Assembly (NCBI GenBank): GCA_951217055.1
Contig: OX578281.1
Span: forward strand, 57,972,043-58,036,042
From: Gerris lacustris
Taxonomy: Eukaryota; Arthropoda; Insecta; Hemiptera; Gerridae
Reading direction: 5' to 3'
DNA length: 64,000 nt
Shown piece after piece: positions 25,379-38,058 of this stretch. The translations under genes and the position numbers were made by a program. Position 1 is the stretch's first letter, and every line of letters starts with the position of its first letter. A model generated the notes under the pieces. The model had not been told where the DNA came from. It worked only from the letters and a program-made list of their open reading frames with translations, and did no database searches.

Positions 25379-25570
25379 GTCCTTTGGGCCGGATGTTTAT
25401 TTTTTTTTCTTGGTGTTTCCTTTTATTTTATATGTACTAGTTATATTTTATATTCAGGTTAGTTTATAGTATATTTTTGGGCCAGATATATATATTTTTT
25501 TTTTATTTCTTGGTGTTTCCTTTTATTTTATATGTATACTAGTTATATTTATATTATAGTTAGTTTCTAG
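25379..25570. repeat. Shared 17-mer and ~100-bp tandem duplication
   Basis: GGTCCTTTGGGCCGGAT at the left is identical to the copy near 1657. After it, CTTGGTGTTTCCTTTTATTT followed by ATATGTA and ACTAGTTATATT occurs twice, about 100 bp apart, so a local duplication is clear. GGGCCAGATAT near 25480 looks like a changed second copy of the 17-mer's end. Confidence 0.7.
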
Positions 25571-26772
25571 TTATATTTTTATTAAACTAGGCATTCCTAT
25601 TAGAAATAATTAAATAACTAAAAAAATAAATGGTCATGTATTTAGCGCTCAAGACCAATATCAATAATATACCTACCAATAATCAATATAAAATATTGTT
25701 TTTTTGTAAAAACAGATGAAGTACAAATATTTTAAACATTTATTTGACTAAATTAATATACAATAATTACTACTTATTTTCGTATTTAAAGAAAATAATT
25801 ATGATTTAATTACAACATTAGGACAGATTATGGAATAATTATGATTTCCTTTACAACAGAAAGATACAAATAAGAATATATTATAAAATTTCTTCATGTT
25901 AACAAATTATGAATAGTTGTTTTAGTACATTTATTACCTATAAACGTTATTGTCCACTAAAAAAATAATGTCTTCTGGTTAAAATGGAAACAAAATAAGG
26001 ATTCCGCTTTAATTTTTTATCTAATTATGTATAAAAAGCCTATAAAAATGAAAGATAACGGAGAAAAAAAGGCCTAAGGAATTTTATGAGTGCTTCTTTT
26101 TGAAAAAGGGATAAAATCAAGATTAATTTACAACCGATGTAGATAAGTTTATTTTACAGAAAAAGAGAAAAAATTAAAGGTTTTTTTTTTACTTTCGAGA
26201 AAATATCGAATTTAAATTGGACCCAATCTTTCCCGACATTTCTCTATATGAACGTGAATAAAGAACGCTTTTCCGGGACCTGTTCATTCCTATATTCAAA
26301 CAGAACAATTATATATTTTTCGCTAAATGCAAACTGTCTCCTCGTGGTCTTTATAAACGTTTATGGTCTAAAACTTTTCTCTTTGTGTATATATATATAT
26401 ATATTTAAATATATACGACCAACCTGTTTTTATGTGCCTACAATGCAAATTTAATAGCTATGTAAAAAAAGTGTTTTGAAAGCTCTTTTAAAAATCCTCT
26501 AAAAGAGAAGAGAACAAAATTCAGCTCAAAAACACATTTCAGTATTTTTCTTTTATTTGAACTAATAATTGAGAATTTATTAACTACTCCATGATGTATT
26601 TTTTATTACTATGGCGTATTTTTTTTACCATCAAAACGTATATTTTAATAGGATATTATGGTTGATTTTTTAACATAAAAATAGGTATAAATACAACGAT
26701 ATAAATTGAATTTTGATCAGTTTAAAATGTTTAATATATTTATTTAAAATATTATAAAATAATATTTTTTCT
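25571..26772. other. AT-rich non-coding sequence
   Basis: No gene is supported. The frame at 26248-26454 is unrecognised and includes a short AT tract. Confidence 0.45.
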
Positions 26773-26935
26773 CCTTCCGAGCTTACCGAAGATACGGGAA
26801 GCTTTTAAATCGTTTAACCAATTTTTGTTTATATCTCTGATTTCTAAAGTTCCAAGACAGAAATCCGTATCAGACACCAGAGAACTTTTTTGGGCACTGT
26901 GTCAGTCTGGCACTCTGGTCTGTCTGTTGGCCCAC
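26773..26935 (-). mobile_element. Family B fragment, copy B3a
   Basis: The hairpin end (CTTCCGAGCTTACCGAAG) and the following AGACAGAAATCCGTATCAGA and CTGTCTG segments are present. The copy stops near the CTGTC tract. It is degenerate and truncated. Confidence 0.7.
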
Positions 26936-27004
26936 AATTGTTTTGGTTTTGATTTCTTACGAGTATAAAAGAACCAATTTAACAATATTTAATGTACGTA
27001 GGGG

Positions 27005-27309
27005 GTTAAAATGAATCTGAGACTATCTGTGGGCTACTTTCGATAAACCGACCAAAATTCTTCAAAACCAGTTGAAGATATGAATGAATATCTTTTGAAG
27101 ATATTGGTGTAAAAAAAGGTATGTTTGTGTGAATGTGGAAGAGAAATAAATAAATGGGGGCAAAAGGTTAAAATTTATATAGGACCAACAAAGGGCTAAT
27201 TATGTCCTACCATCCAAATTTCATTAAAATCGGACGTGTAGTTTTCGCAAAAATTGAACGATGGTAGACGGACACAGGACCAAAAATGTTCACTGATATC
27301 TGATACGGA
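27005..27309 (+). mobile_element. Family B fragment, copy B3b
   Basis: It carries the family core: GACTATCTGTGGGCTACTTT, GGACCAACAAAGGGCTAATT, and TTTCATTAAAATCGGACG plus TGTAGTTTT, then ACCAAAAATGTTCACTG. Both termini are missing. It lies about 70 bp from B3a in the opposite orientation, so the two may come from separate insertions or an inversion. Confidence 0.75.
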
Positions 27310-28603
27310 ATATAAGAGAGAAATACTGAAATGAATAACACAATAATATTAATAAACAAAATGGATAAACCGAGTATAAGTCATGGCTTGTACATTTTAT
27401 CCGTTTTAAATTTTATATTAATTAGATCCTAAACTTGGCATATATTTGCGATTTGAAGTGAATTTATTTTGAAGTAAGAAAAACGTTTTTGTCAAAATAC
27501 GTTTTGAGTTAACAAGATGTCGCTTGGATAAGGCGATTTAATCTTAAAAGAATATATAAAAGAAACGAAAGAAGTGATTACAAAGAAACGATAAGGGGGG
27601 GGGGGGGGAGAAAATCGTGAAGTTCATTTTAAAATCCAAGAGGAACAAAATAAAAAGACAAAGACTAATAAAAAAGTTAGGTATGGTAAGACGGACAAAG
27701 CTAAGAATTCCGAGTCCCAGGTCGGGGAGAAGAGTGCAAAAGGAACGACAAAAGGAGAAGCGTGATCGGAAAGAATCAATAGGTACCTTCAAACACAATG
27801 GATTCCAACGTGTTCTAATGTACGAGGAAGCGAGCCAAAAAAAAACAGCTACTAACTAGAGAGAACACTAGAACTGTCTTTCGTTTTGAGTTAACGGTGA
27901 AGAAGTCTGAAGTCTGCGAAGAACTAATAACCGAGAGTCTCTTGGGCGACACACAGCATCAAGGCTAAGGCTGCTAATTACACTGAGAAATAGAGACTCT
28001 TTTGTTGAAAATCTCAAGTAATCCGAACAACAATAGTTAAAAGAGAAGGGTAGAAGCGTTGGGATTTACAGAGAATGACTTCCGAACTTCACAGTAAAGG
28101 ATCCTACGCCACGTAAACCGACACTCATTGTAATGCCGAAACTTGACAATCTTTAGCAAAGCAAAAGAGTTGATAAATACCGTCAACAATTAGAGACAAT
28201 TCCTTACCATTATTTTGAAAGAAAAGTCAGAAGATATCGGAATAAATCCTACTTAATAAACGACCCGACGAAACATATTAAATTGTCATTTCCCGCTCTT
28301 TATAAAGACAGAAATCTAATCGATATAAAACCGATCAAATATACTAAATTATCTCTAAAAATAACCCTGAAGACACAAAAGTAGAAGGAAGGGGACAAGA
28401 AAATAAATTAAAGGGGACAACACATTGAAAATGCGAATTATTTATTTTAGAATACGAGGATAGGACAAATAAAGTTAAAAATGAAATTGTGGATTTACTG
28501 ATGTTTCGCGATATATTTGCTTCATCAAGACATAAACAAGAATAGAGGAATAAAACAATTCTTGATTATACCTTGAACGAGGTAGCGTACAAACAAAATA
28601 TTT
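27310..28603. other. Non-coding sequence
   Basis: A run of about 14 G residues occurs near 27595-27608. The plus frame 27617-27859 gives a very basic 80-residue product (K/R-rich) with no recognisable domain, and the overlapping minus frame 27544-27798 is equally unrecognised. No gene is called. Confidence 0.4.
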
Positions 28604-28706
28604 TGTCTACGATTGATACGAAATATAAACATTGTATCTCTGTTTAGATGCGTAGAAAGTGATTCTTTACGTACTTGTATTCATTGCGCATGCGCGTCCC
28701 ATAGTT

Positions 28707-28762
28707 CTGAAGAATTCCTCTTCTTTACCACCCTAGGGCGGTAAAGAAGAGGAATTCTTCAG
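28707..28762. repeat. Perfect 23-bp stem hairpin inside family A copy A4
   Basis: CTGAAGAATTCC plus TCTTCTTTACC pairs exactly with its reverse complement across the 10-nt centre ACCCTAGGGC. Copies A2 and A5 have a hairpin at the same place with different bases but similar pairing, so the fold rather than the sequence seems to be kept. Confidence 0.9.
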
Positions 28763-28860
28763 CTTTACGCACGATTAGCGAGTTTGTTTACATTTAACAA
28801 AACTAATTTGCTGTTCTATTATTAAAGTAACTGTTTATATCGAGTTTTTAGTGAAAAACA

Positions 28861-29028
28861 ATGAGTGAATCAAGTGATTTTGACGAAAATGTGGAGAATA
28901 ATGCTCCTCCAGAAATAATTAATTCGGCAAAAAATACAACTCAAGAATTAATGCCATCTTCATCAAGAGAGAGATACGAACTTACATACAGCAAGTTTAT
29001 TTTTTCTGTATTTATTATTTCAATTTAA
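28861..29028 (+). pseudogene. Residual N-terminal ORF of family A (55 codons)
   Basis: This reads MSESSDFDENVENNAPPEII, then an NTTQELMPSSS stretch, then RERYELTYSKF, then joins unrelated terminal DNA and stops at TAA. Copies A3, A6 and A7 carry the same segment with start loss, stops or small indels. A7, read past an early stop, gives DENEENNTPLEII and KEKYELTYRKF, so many differences look protein-like. From memory, an acidic leader followed by a K/R-Y-E-x-x-Y-x-x-F motif resembles the N-terminal DNA-binding part of Crypton-like tyrosine recombinases. No catalytic region remains, so this is inference. It is a remnant, not an expressed gene. Confidence 0.5.
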
Positions 29029-29177
29029 CAATCGTAGATAAAGTACGGTACGCAACTCGTGCGAAAACGGCATTTTGCATTGCTCGTGTGGTTTTACTGC
29101 CCTTGCTGTCGCTCGGGTGCAAACTCCTCACTCGCATGCAAAATGCTACATTCCGCACTCGACGAGTAATGTACTAT

Positions 29178-29448
29178 TATCTACGATTGATACGAAATAT
29201 AAACATTGTATCTCTGTTTAGATGCGTAGAAAGTGATTCTTTACGTACTTGTATTCATTGCGCATGCGCATAATATAATGCCTCTTTTTTCCGCCCTAGT
29301 GCGGTAAAAAAGAAGAATTCTTCACCTTAACGCACGATTAGCGAGTTTGTTTAGATTTAAAAAAACTAATTTGCTGTTTGTTTAATTAAAGTAACTGTTT
29401 ATATAGAGTTTTTAGTGAAAAACAATGATTGATTTAAGTCATTATGAT
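29178..29448 (+). mobile_element. Family A element, copy A5 (3'-truncated, tandem to A4)
   Basis: It begins TATCTACGATTG immediately after the terminus of A4 and runs through the hairpin (CTTTTTTCCGC...GCGGTAAAAAAG) to just past the start codon (ATGATTGATTTAAGTCATTA), where homology ends. The right foldback is missing. The direct junction with A4 makes a head-to-tail pair. Confidence 0.87.
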
Positions 29449-31262
29449 ACAAGGAATGTCGATGGACATGAAACCTTAAAACTAGTTTAATGGCATCTAA
29501 TACTGCAGTATTATTAATGTTATAATATTATATAAACTAATATAGCATTCTATTTGATACGCTAAACTGTAAGTAATAATTTATTTACAATAATGTTTTC
29601 CTTGTTTTAAATTTACTTATTCATTTGTTATAATTTTACTTTATTTACTCGTCTGTTAAAAAAAATAATCTATATTTTATCACATAATACGAATATTATA
29701 AAAACAAATTTAAAAAACACTAAAACTTTAAACATCCACCGACTTTTTTTTTTTTTCACAGCGGTTGGGCACCGTTTAATTTTCAAACAATAAACAAGGG
29801 AGTTTTTCCGTGTAACAGGTGCTCACAAGAGGGTGAAAAAAGAAATAATATAAAAATAAGAAAGAAAAATAGGAATAAAATGATTGTGGCGTAGGCGAGC
29901 CGGGTAACCCCATGGCAAGTTGGAAAAGTAATAAAGGTTGTAAGCGTGGCAGATTCTGCTAATTGATTTTTTCATACTAAAGTTGTACTGAACTAAAACC
30001 TTAAACCTTTCTGCCAAATAATAATGAAAAACTATTTCCTTTTATTTTCCAGGGGGCTAGAGTTTACATTCAGAATCATAGACGATAAAAATATATAATA
30101 TATATTTTCGAACTATATTAACATTTTTTTTTTTTAAATTTAATGATCTTTAATACAGCAAAAATATCGTGCTGTAACTTTTCCACTTTCATTGCACACA
30201 TGATTTTTTGTGTTTATTTAAAACTTGGTATTTCATTTATTAAATGTTACCAGTAGACCTAACCATGAAAAAATATCCTAGATATTATTTAACATCAAGA
30301 TTAATAAAAAACTTATATCAACCAACGGTTAAAAATATATATATATATACATATATATAGGTAATATTAATACATATATTAAAAATAATATAAATAAAAT
30401 GTTAGTTATTTAGTAAAGTTATATTAATTTTAATAATTGATTATTATATAATTCTTTTGAACATAAAAATAAATTTAAATTTATACTGGTAAAGCATAGA
30501 TTCCCAGAGCAAAAGTTTTAAAAATAATATTTAATATTTCCTAAAATAAAAAATTTCAAGATAAAAAGAACTTTTTATATACTACGTTTTTAAATTTTCT
30601 GTTGAATGGTATGTAATGTTGATGATATAATTGTTATTGTTAATATTATATATTAATTGTTCTGAATTTATTTACTTCACATAAATGACAACCATCCAGA
30701 GAGCTGATCATAAACCTATAAAAGGATAAATCTTTGCTGTACAACGGATCTCCTTAACACCAAATCTAAGCGTGCCATCGATATATTTGAAATTATATAA
30801 TCGATAAATAATATAATCGATATTTCCTGTTTTGCTGTCATTCAATGTTTGTTCTATCACAAATTTGAGACCCGTCAAAATGAAGATTGCGTAAATATTG
30901 GATATGGCAAAACAAGTAAAATAACTTGTGGATTTTTTCCGAACTAACTTTCCGCACAGCAAAATTTGCTAAACTAATTAAATTCTGCTGAAAGATGGCT
31001 AAAAGTATTAAAATAATGCATTGTCATCGTGTTCTGAGCTATGCTAAAAGTTTCAAATGTCTAGCTATTTGGGAAGTTAGTTAGAAATCGATTGCCAGAT
31101 TTGTACCGGACAAACAAGAATGCAAGCTAATAAAAACGTAGTAAAATACAATTGTTTTAAATATAAATAATCTCAAATACCAAATATTGAAGTAAAACAA
31201 TAACCACCCAATTACGAGTCTTTATGTTTTCCCTGGTTAATTATATTTAAACAAACTTAATG
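29449..31262. other. AT-rich non-coding sequence
   Basis: Frames at 29823-30017 (-) and 30708-30962 (-, 84 codons) are not recognised. A short AT tract lies at about 30333-30360. No gene is called. Confidence 0.45.
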
Positions 31263-31705
31263 AACGAAAACAGTGGCGTAAATAGCGCCCCCGCCAACCC
31301 CGCGGTGCGGGGGGGCGCCTGCTCTAGGGGGCGCCGAAAAATGATTAAACAGTGATATTTAATAATACAAATTAAAAGAAACTATGTAGGCGGCATTATT
31401 TTATAAATTATTTTTGGGAGAAAAAATAAATGAGAGATAAAACAAATAAAGAGTTTAAATCAGGGTGAGAATGTTATGAGATGTTATGGTTTAGAGCTTA
31501 TTGCTCAGTTTGGTTTTTTGACAGTTTGTCAAGTGTCACTATACCTATAATATGGGTAAGTATATCGGAATGATTCTCCCTTCTTCATTTTGGACTGCTA
31601 GGAGATCTAAGTGTTTATTACAACTAAAAGTTATCTTATCTAATTCGGTTTTAGCTGTACTAGATAAGAAAATCTGTTCCAAACTTAACCATATCATTTT
31701 TATTT

Positions 31706-31970
31706 CCGTGTCTGTCTGTCTGTCGCTAAAATTTACTTGTCCAATTTTAATGAAATTTGGATGGTGGATCATGATTAACTCATTTTTGGTGTTGGTCCCA
31801 TATAAGTCTAAACCGTTTGCGCCCATTTCTTTCTCTTTCACATGCTCACAAACATACATTAATTTACACCTATAATATCTTTAAAAGTACTCATTTGATT
31901 TTTGTTAAATTTAGATAGTTTGTCGTAATAGCCAGATTAATTTCAACCGTCTGCGCTCTTTAAATTTTGC
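31706..31970 (-). mobile_element. Family B fragment, copy B4, nested in the hAT element
   Basis: It holds GTGTCTGTCTGTCTGTC, CCAATTTTAATGAAATTTGG, GTTGGTCCCATATAAGTC and TTTCAACCGTCTGCGCTCTT, matching in reverse complement the core of B7 and B8. Neither terminus is recognisable. Frames at 31545-31859 and 31552-31875 overlap it and are not genes. Confidence 0.72.
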
Positions 31971-32144
31971 TAAATCGATACTTTATTTCATGTAAAAAAT
32001 CGGTCCGAGACAACTCAGACAAACTTTCTCATATACGAGTTTATAATTACTTAGCCCAGTGTTTCCATTTATTAGTTTTCAAATGTACATTTAAATATTA
32101 TTGAACTTTTCATCAAAATTTATTATAAAAATAACTTCTTCTGG

Positions 32145-32180
32145 GTGGGGAATCGAACCCGGGCTTTCTCCGTCCGCGTT
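32145..32180 (-). other. tRNA B-box-like motif
   Basis: The minus strand reads GGGTTCGATTCCCCACCC, a match to the RNA polymerase III B box (GGTTCGANTCC). The T-stem pairs at only three positions and I could not place D or anticodon arms, so it is not a functional tRNA. It may be a decayed SINE head. Confidence 0.3.
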
Positions 32181-32515
32181 TTAAGCTTTTTTCTCAGGAA
32201 CTAGATTTTTCCCGGGAAAACGGCTTATATCGTTGGATTCGTATTCAGTAGCTTTATGGTATTCAGTAGCTTTATGTGCATATGTATAGGTGAATAAGAT
32301 ATTCCAGTTCTAGTCTTTAAGCAAGGAGCTAGGAAGAGTTTATTGAACAGATTATTTTATCGTCCCCAGTCCATCTGTCCCAGAACTACTAACAAAGAGG
32401 GAAAAATAATGGGGGGGGGGGGGGGGGAGGTTAATTTTGTAAGCCATAGGGGCGCATTTTCAAAAGTAGCGGGGGGGGGGGCGCCGAATTTCTTAGTTAC
32501 GCCACTGAACGAAAA

Positions 32516-32706
32516 CTTAATAAAAAGCGCTACAACGATAGTTACGACTAAACCAGCTGCAATCACTTATTTTCCCACACTTTAAGTTACTAGGGAAGAA
32601 GGGGGGGGGGGGGGGGGGAAATTGAGACAACGAAAAATGAGATAACAGTTATTCTTACACAATTGCAAAAAAAAAAAGCAACAACATAAACCTTATCTCA
32701 TTTTCC

Positions 32707-32711
<5 letters not shown>
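32516..32711. other. Short non-coding stretch with a poly-G run
   Basis: A run of about 18 G residues lies near 32600. Nothing else is recognised. Confidence 0.5.

Positions 32712-32776
<65 letters not shown>
32712..32776. repeat. (AT)n microsatellite
   Basis: An AT tract of about 65 bp. Confidence 0.97.
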
Positions 32777-32779
<3 letters not shown>

Positions 32780-33901
32780 CTGTAGTAAAAAAATCAGTAT
32801 TCATTGCATTATCTTTCCTAGGTTTCAACCTTTTATCTTATTTGAAAAAAGAGCAAAACTATTCATAGTATTATCTCTTCAAGAGAACAAAGTGGGAAGA
32901 ATAGAAGAGAAAAAGAGAGGGGGGAAGGGGGAGGGGGGTAAAAAGGAAAAAGGTTTTTTCCCAATAAACGTTCGCTTCCAAAACTCAGTGATAAACGGGT
33001 TTTAATCTGAAACCAACTCTCAGGATGTGTAACAGTTCGAAAAGCTGTAGCTAACCCATAGATAAAAAAAAAACAAGGGATCCTCTTTACAGACTAGAGA
33101 TGAGAGAAAGAGAGGAAAAGCACTGTCCTTTCCTAAAATACAATGTAGCATCTGATTCATTTCGACATTGCCTTTCGCTTAAAAATCTAGGGGGGGGGGC
33201 CTCTTCAAAAAAACCAAATATCCGCTCATCTGGACTCGCGGAGGACCAAATTTAAAAGAAGAGGGAAAATAAAAAGAGAATACCTTCCCTAACCCCCCTC
33301 CCTAAAAAAAACTATAAATTTTATCAGTTAAAAAGAGTGAATACTTGATCCCTTTATATCTACTTACTCGGTTCCCATTCTCTTACTCGTTTTCTTCTCT
33401 TTTTTTTGAATTGGCAATCGCCCGCTAAATACATCATTCATTGATTCTTGATTACATTTGCTATGTTATACAAATACATTCTTTATAAATGTATTCGAAG
33501 AGAGAGATAGAATAGCTATAAAGAGACTGAGTTGAAAAGTTATATTCACCAGAATATATTAGTGTTTATAGATTACCTAACTAAATTCTTTTTATTTTTT
33601 GTATTCTACATTTTATCAAGTCAACGGCTATAAAGAAAGTAATACATTTAACATAATGACATGAAATCAAGTGCTAATGTTACATATCAACACGTAGATA
33701 AAAAAACAAAACCATTAAATATATATTAGTAAGGATAAATGAAATAAATAAATGTCCAGTCTTATCTTACAGGTGATAAGCATTATTGTGTCATGTATCA
33801 CCGATAATCTACAAATAAAATTAGGTGAATTAGAATTGGAAGCGAAAAAGCACAGTTAAAACTTTAGCTGTTTGTTATTTATCTAAATGTTATTATATTT
33901 T
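32777..33901. other. Non-coding sequence with purine-rich tracts
   Basis: GA- and G-rich stretches occur at about 32880-32950 and 33190-33200, and a C-rich one near 33292-33303. No gene is supported. Confidence 0.45.
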
Positions 33902-34078
<177 letters not shown>

Positions 34079-34302
34079 ATTCTTATCGTCTTGTTTTTAT
34101 TATTCTTATTGTAGATATTAGTGCATAATGTTGTAATCTTGCCAATTATTTATTCTTTTCTTTTTTATTGTTCAATTATAATTATGAAATAGCTCTACTT
34201 ACTCAATTTTAACAGACCAGTCAAGTCAAAGAAGCCATTATTAATTTTTTTTAAGAATAATAATTACAAGGGCTGTTTAAATAATTGTATTCAATATAAA
34301 AT

Positions 34303-34600
34303 ACACTGCCAATTAGCGTGGCACATAGCTTCCTCGTATCCAATTATAGGACAAATCGTTACATGGAAATTGAAAGTGGTTGAAGGACCAGTTTCCAGTT
34401 TCGATTCCCAGTGGTAGTAGTTACACTTTTTCCCATTCAATAATAAATTTGCACAGAAAGTTAAAATTAATATAGGACTAATAGTGGGCTAATTAGGAAC
34501 TACCATCTAAATTTAATTAAAAATCGGATGAGAGATTTTTATGTTGTGGTGGTTCGCGAAAATTCGACAGACCGTCGCAAGTCCATTTCTGTCTTGGGAT
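34303..34600 (+). mobile_element. Family B element, copy B5 (3'-truncated)
   Basis: The left terminus ACTGCCAATTAGCGTGGCAC is intact, as are CTAATAGTGGGCTAATTAGG, AAAAATCGGATGAG and a final TTTCTGTCTTGGGAT. The hairpin end is missing. Near 34405-34420, TTTCGATTCCCAGTGG resembles a Pol III B box, but other family members lack it there. Confidence 0.78.
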
Positions 34601-35212
34601 TATTTTTTTAATTCTATCATTAAAATAAAACTACTTCTTCAAAATGATCTCAATGCTACATTTGCTAAGCTCGGGGGAAATAAATTCAATTAAATAAAAT
34701 CAAAACTTAATGCAATAACATACTTACTTTTATATTTTATTATTCGACCTAGTTAATAAATATTTAATACGCGTGTAAAATTTATTTTATTAATAAATTA
34801 ATGTTTTTTTAGTTCATTTTTATAAAAATGGAAAAAGCTCGTAATTGCATTTATTTATTTCTTGTTTCACTTTTTATCTCTTTGTTATAAATATGTTTTT
34901 TTCAAATTTAATTTCTAAAGTTTCGAATAATTTTATTTTCCTATTGTGGTCTTTATTTTAATTAAAATAAAAAAAATAGGTTTCTGGTTGGTTCAAAATT
35001 GGACCAACGAGATTATATAAAAGTGAATTGCCAGGGTCAATGGTCAACATTAATTTTACCCTTTAACCTCTCTTGACCATTTTGTTTTAACTCTAGTTAA
35101 ACCACGAACCACATTTAGAAAAAAATAAAAAGTTTTAAAATAAATAACAAAAAATCTTACAAACAAGAAATTTAATTAAAACTTCGCTTTAATCCTCTGT
35201 TTCATGCAAACA
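34601..35212. other. AT-rich non-coding sequence
   Basis: I see no gene or repeat boundary. Confidence 0.5.
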
Positions 35213-36816
<1,604 letters not shown>

Positions 36817-36879
36817 AATATGGAGATTTACATGTTTAATGGTAAGATTGAAACCATTAAACATGTAAATCTCCATATT
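36817..36879. repeat. Perfect 27-bp stem hairpin
   Basis: Arm 36817-36843 (AATATGGAGATTTACATG plus TTTAATGGT) pairs exactly with arm 36853-36879 across the 9-nt loop AAGATTGAA. It lies 29 bp before family A copy A6. Confidence 0.9.
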
Positions 36880-36908
36880 AAATAGGCACAACACCGCATT
36901 ATAATATT

Positions 36909-37463
36909 TATCTACAATTGATACGAAATATACACGTATCTCTGTTTAGATGGGTAGAAAGTGATTCTTTACGTGTATTCACCTACTTGTATTTGCGCAT
37001 GCGCGTTTAATAATACCTCTTTTTCCCGCCCTAGTGCGGTAAAAAAGAAGAAGTCTTCACCTTAACGCACGATTGGCGAGTTTGTTTACATTTAACAAAA
37101 CTAATTTGCTGTTTGTTTAATTGAGTTTTTAGTGAAAAACAATAAGTGATTTAAGCAATTATGACTAATTAAGGAGAATAATACGACTCCCGAAATAATT
37201 AATTCTGCACAAAATACAACTAATGAATTAATGTCATCTTTATCAAAAGAGAAATATTCGTACTTACATACAGGAAGTTTATTATTTTTTTCTGTATTTA
37301 TTATTAAAATCCAACAATCGTAGATAAAGTACGGTACGCAACTCGTGCGAAAACTGCATTTTGCTTTGCTCGTGTGGTTTTACTACTCTCGCTGTCGTTC
37401 GGTTGCAAAATCCACACTCGCATTCAAAATGCTACTTTCCGCACTAGACGCTTAATGTACTAT
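36909..37463 (+). mobile_element. Family A element, copy A6
   Basis: It runs from TATCTACAATTG to CTTAATGTACTAT and contains all parts. The internal hairpin is partial, the coding remnant has ATA instead of ATG and a TAA after nine codons, and the foldback is intact except for small changes (CGCACTAGACGCT). It is 555 bp, close to A4 and A7. Confidence 0.88.
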
Positions 37464-38058
37464 TCTCTATATGTAATAATTATAGAAAAAAGTAAAAACA
37501 AATTTGTAAAGAGCAATTGAAAGTTTATAGAACAAAAAATCTATCTTAGGTAATTCCTCGAAAGAGATATATTTGTTTCTTTCATTTATCTTATGTTTCA
37601 GTGAGAACACGGTTGTATATTATCGGTTTAGTTTTAGGGGGCCCATCGTGTAAAAAGATATATTGTAAGGCCAGAAGGATCGTGACCCGGTGAATGGACG
37701 GCCCTAGAAAAACTTGTTCAAACAAGACTGGAGTTACCTTGCAGCTCGAGTAAAACCTTCCGGATCTCGTAGCCCTAAACTCACTAACATATTGTTAAGC
37801 ACGTACTTAGATGCTTCTCAGCGGCCGTCCACAGTCCACCTTGCTCTTTCTCACAATCACAAATTCTTTTTCTACTTTATTTTATTATTCTTAAAACTAA
37901 AGCTAAAGTATCGGTAAAAACCGATAGCTTTAAACGTAACACAAAAATATTAATTCCTCTCATAATCGACTTCAAGCAACTCAATTTTTTCTTAATTTTA
38001 TAACTTTTCTTAAAAAGTTCGTTGCATTGACTGAGATATTGTGGTAATTAAACATAAT
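37464..38058. other. Non-coding sequence with a G+C-richer patch
   Basis: About 37630-37850 is richer in G+C (GTGACCCGGTGAATGGACGG, CAGCGGCCGTCCACAGTCC). Read across it, GGACGGCC and GGCCGTCC are inverted about 110 bp apart. The frame 37714-37917 is unrecognised. Confidence 0.4.

Larger units (their letters stand above)
28604..29177 (+). mobile_element. Family A element, copy A4 (most complete)
   Basis: All family parts are present in order. The left end TGTCTACGATTG has its inverted partner CAATCGTAGATA near 29029-29040. Next come a perfect 23-bp hairpin at 28707-28762, the residual coding segment from ATG 28861, and the ~136-bp foldback ending TACTAT. The copy is followed without a gap by A5 in the same orientation. 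It is 574 bp. It cannot be autonomous, because the coding remnant stops after 55 codons. Confidence 0.9.
31271..32507. mobile_element. Non-autonomous hAT element with 8-bp target duplication
   Basis: The left end CAGTGGCGTAAATA and the right end, read inward, CAGTGGCGTAACTA are inverted repeats. The octamer AACGAAAA is exact on both sides (31263-31270 and 32508-32515), as expected for the hAT superfamily. Subterminal DNA is G- or C-rich, including homopolymer G runs near 32410 and 32471. The 1.24-kb interior encodes no transposase. It contains a family B fragment (31706-31970) and a tRNA B-box-like motif near 32149. The frames at 32343-32585 and 32357-32566 read through the right end and are not genes. 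Confidence 0.9.

Noticed and set aside
27617..27859. Basic 80-residue frame as a small nuclear or ribosomal-like protein
   Set aside because: It follows a poly-G run, is overlapped by a frame of similar length on the other strand, and the product matches no family that I recognise.
32145..32180. Functional tRNA gene on the minus strand
   Set aside because: Only the B-box-like segment fits. The T-stem has mismatches and no D or anticodon arm could be drawn.
34405..34425. Family B as a tRNA-derived SINE
   Set aside because: The B-box-like TTTCGATTCCCAGTGG in B5 is absent at that place in B1, B7 and B8, and no A box at the right spacing is visible.
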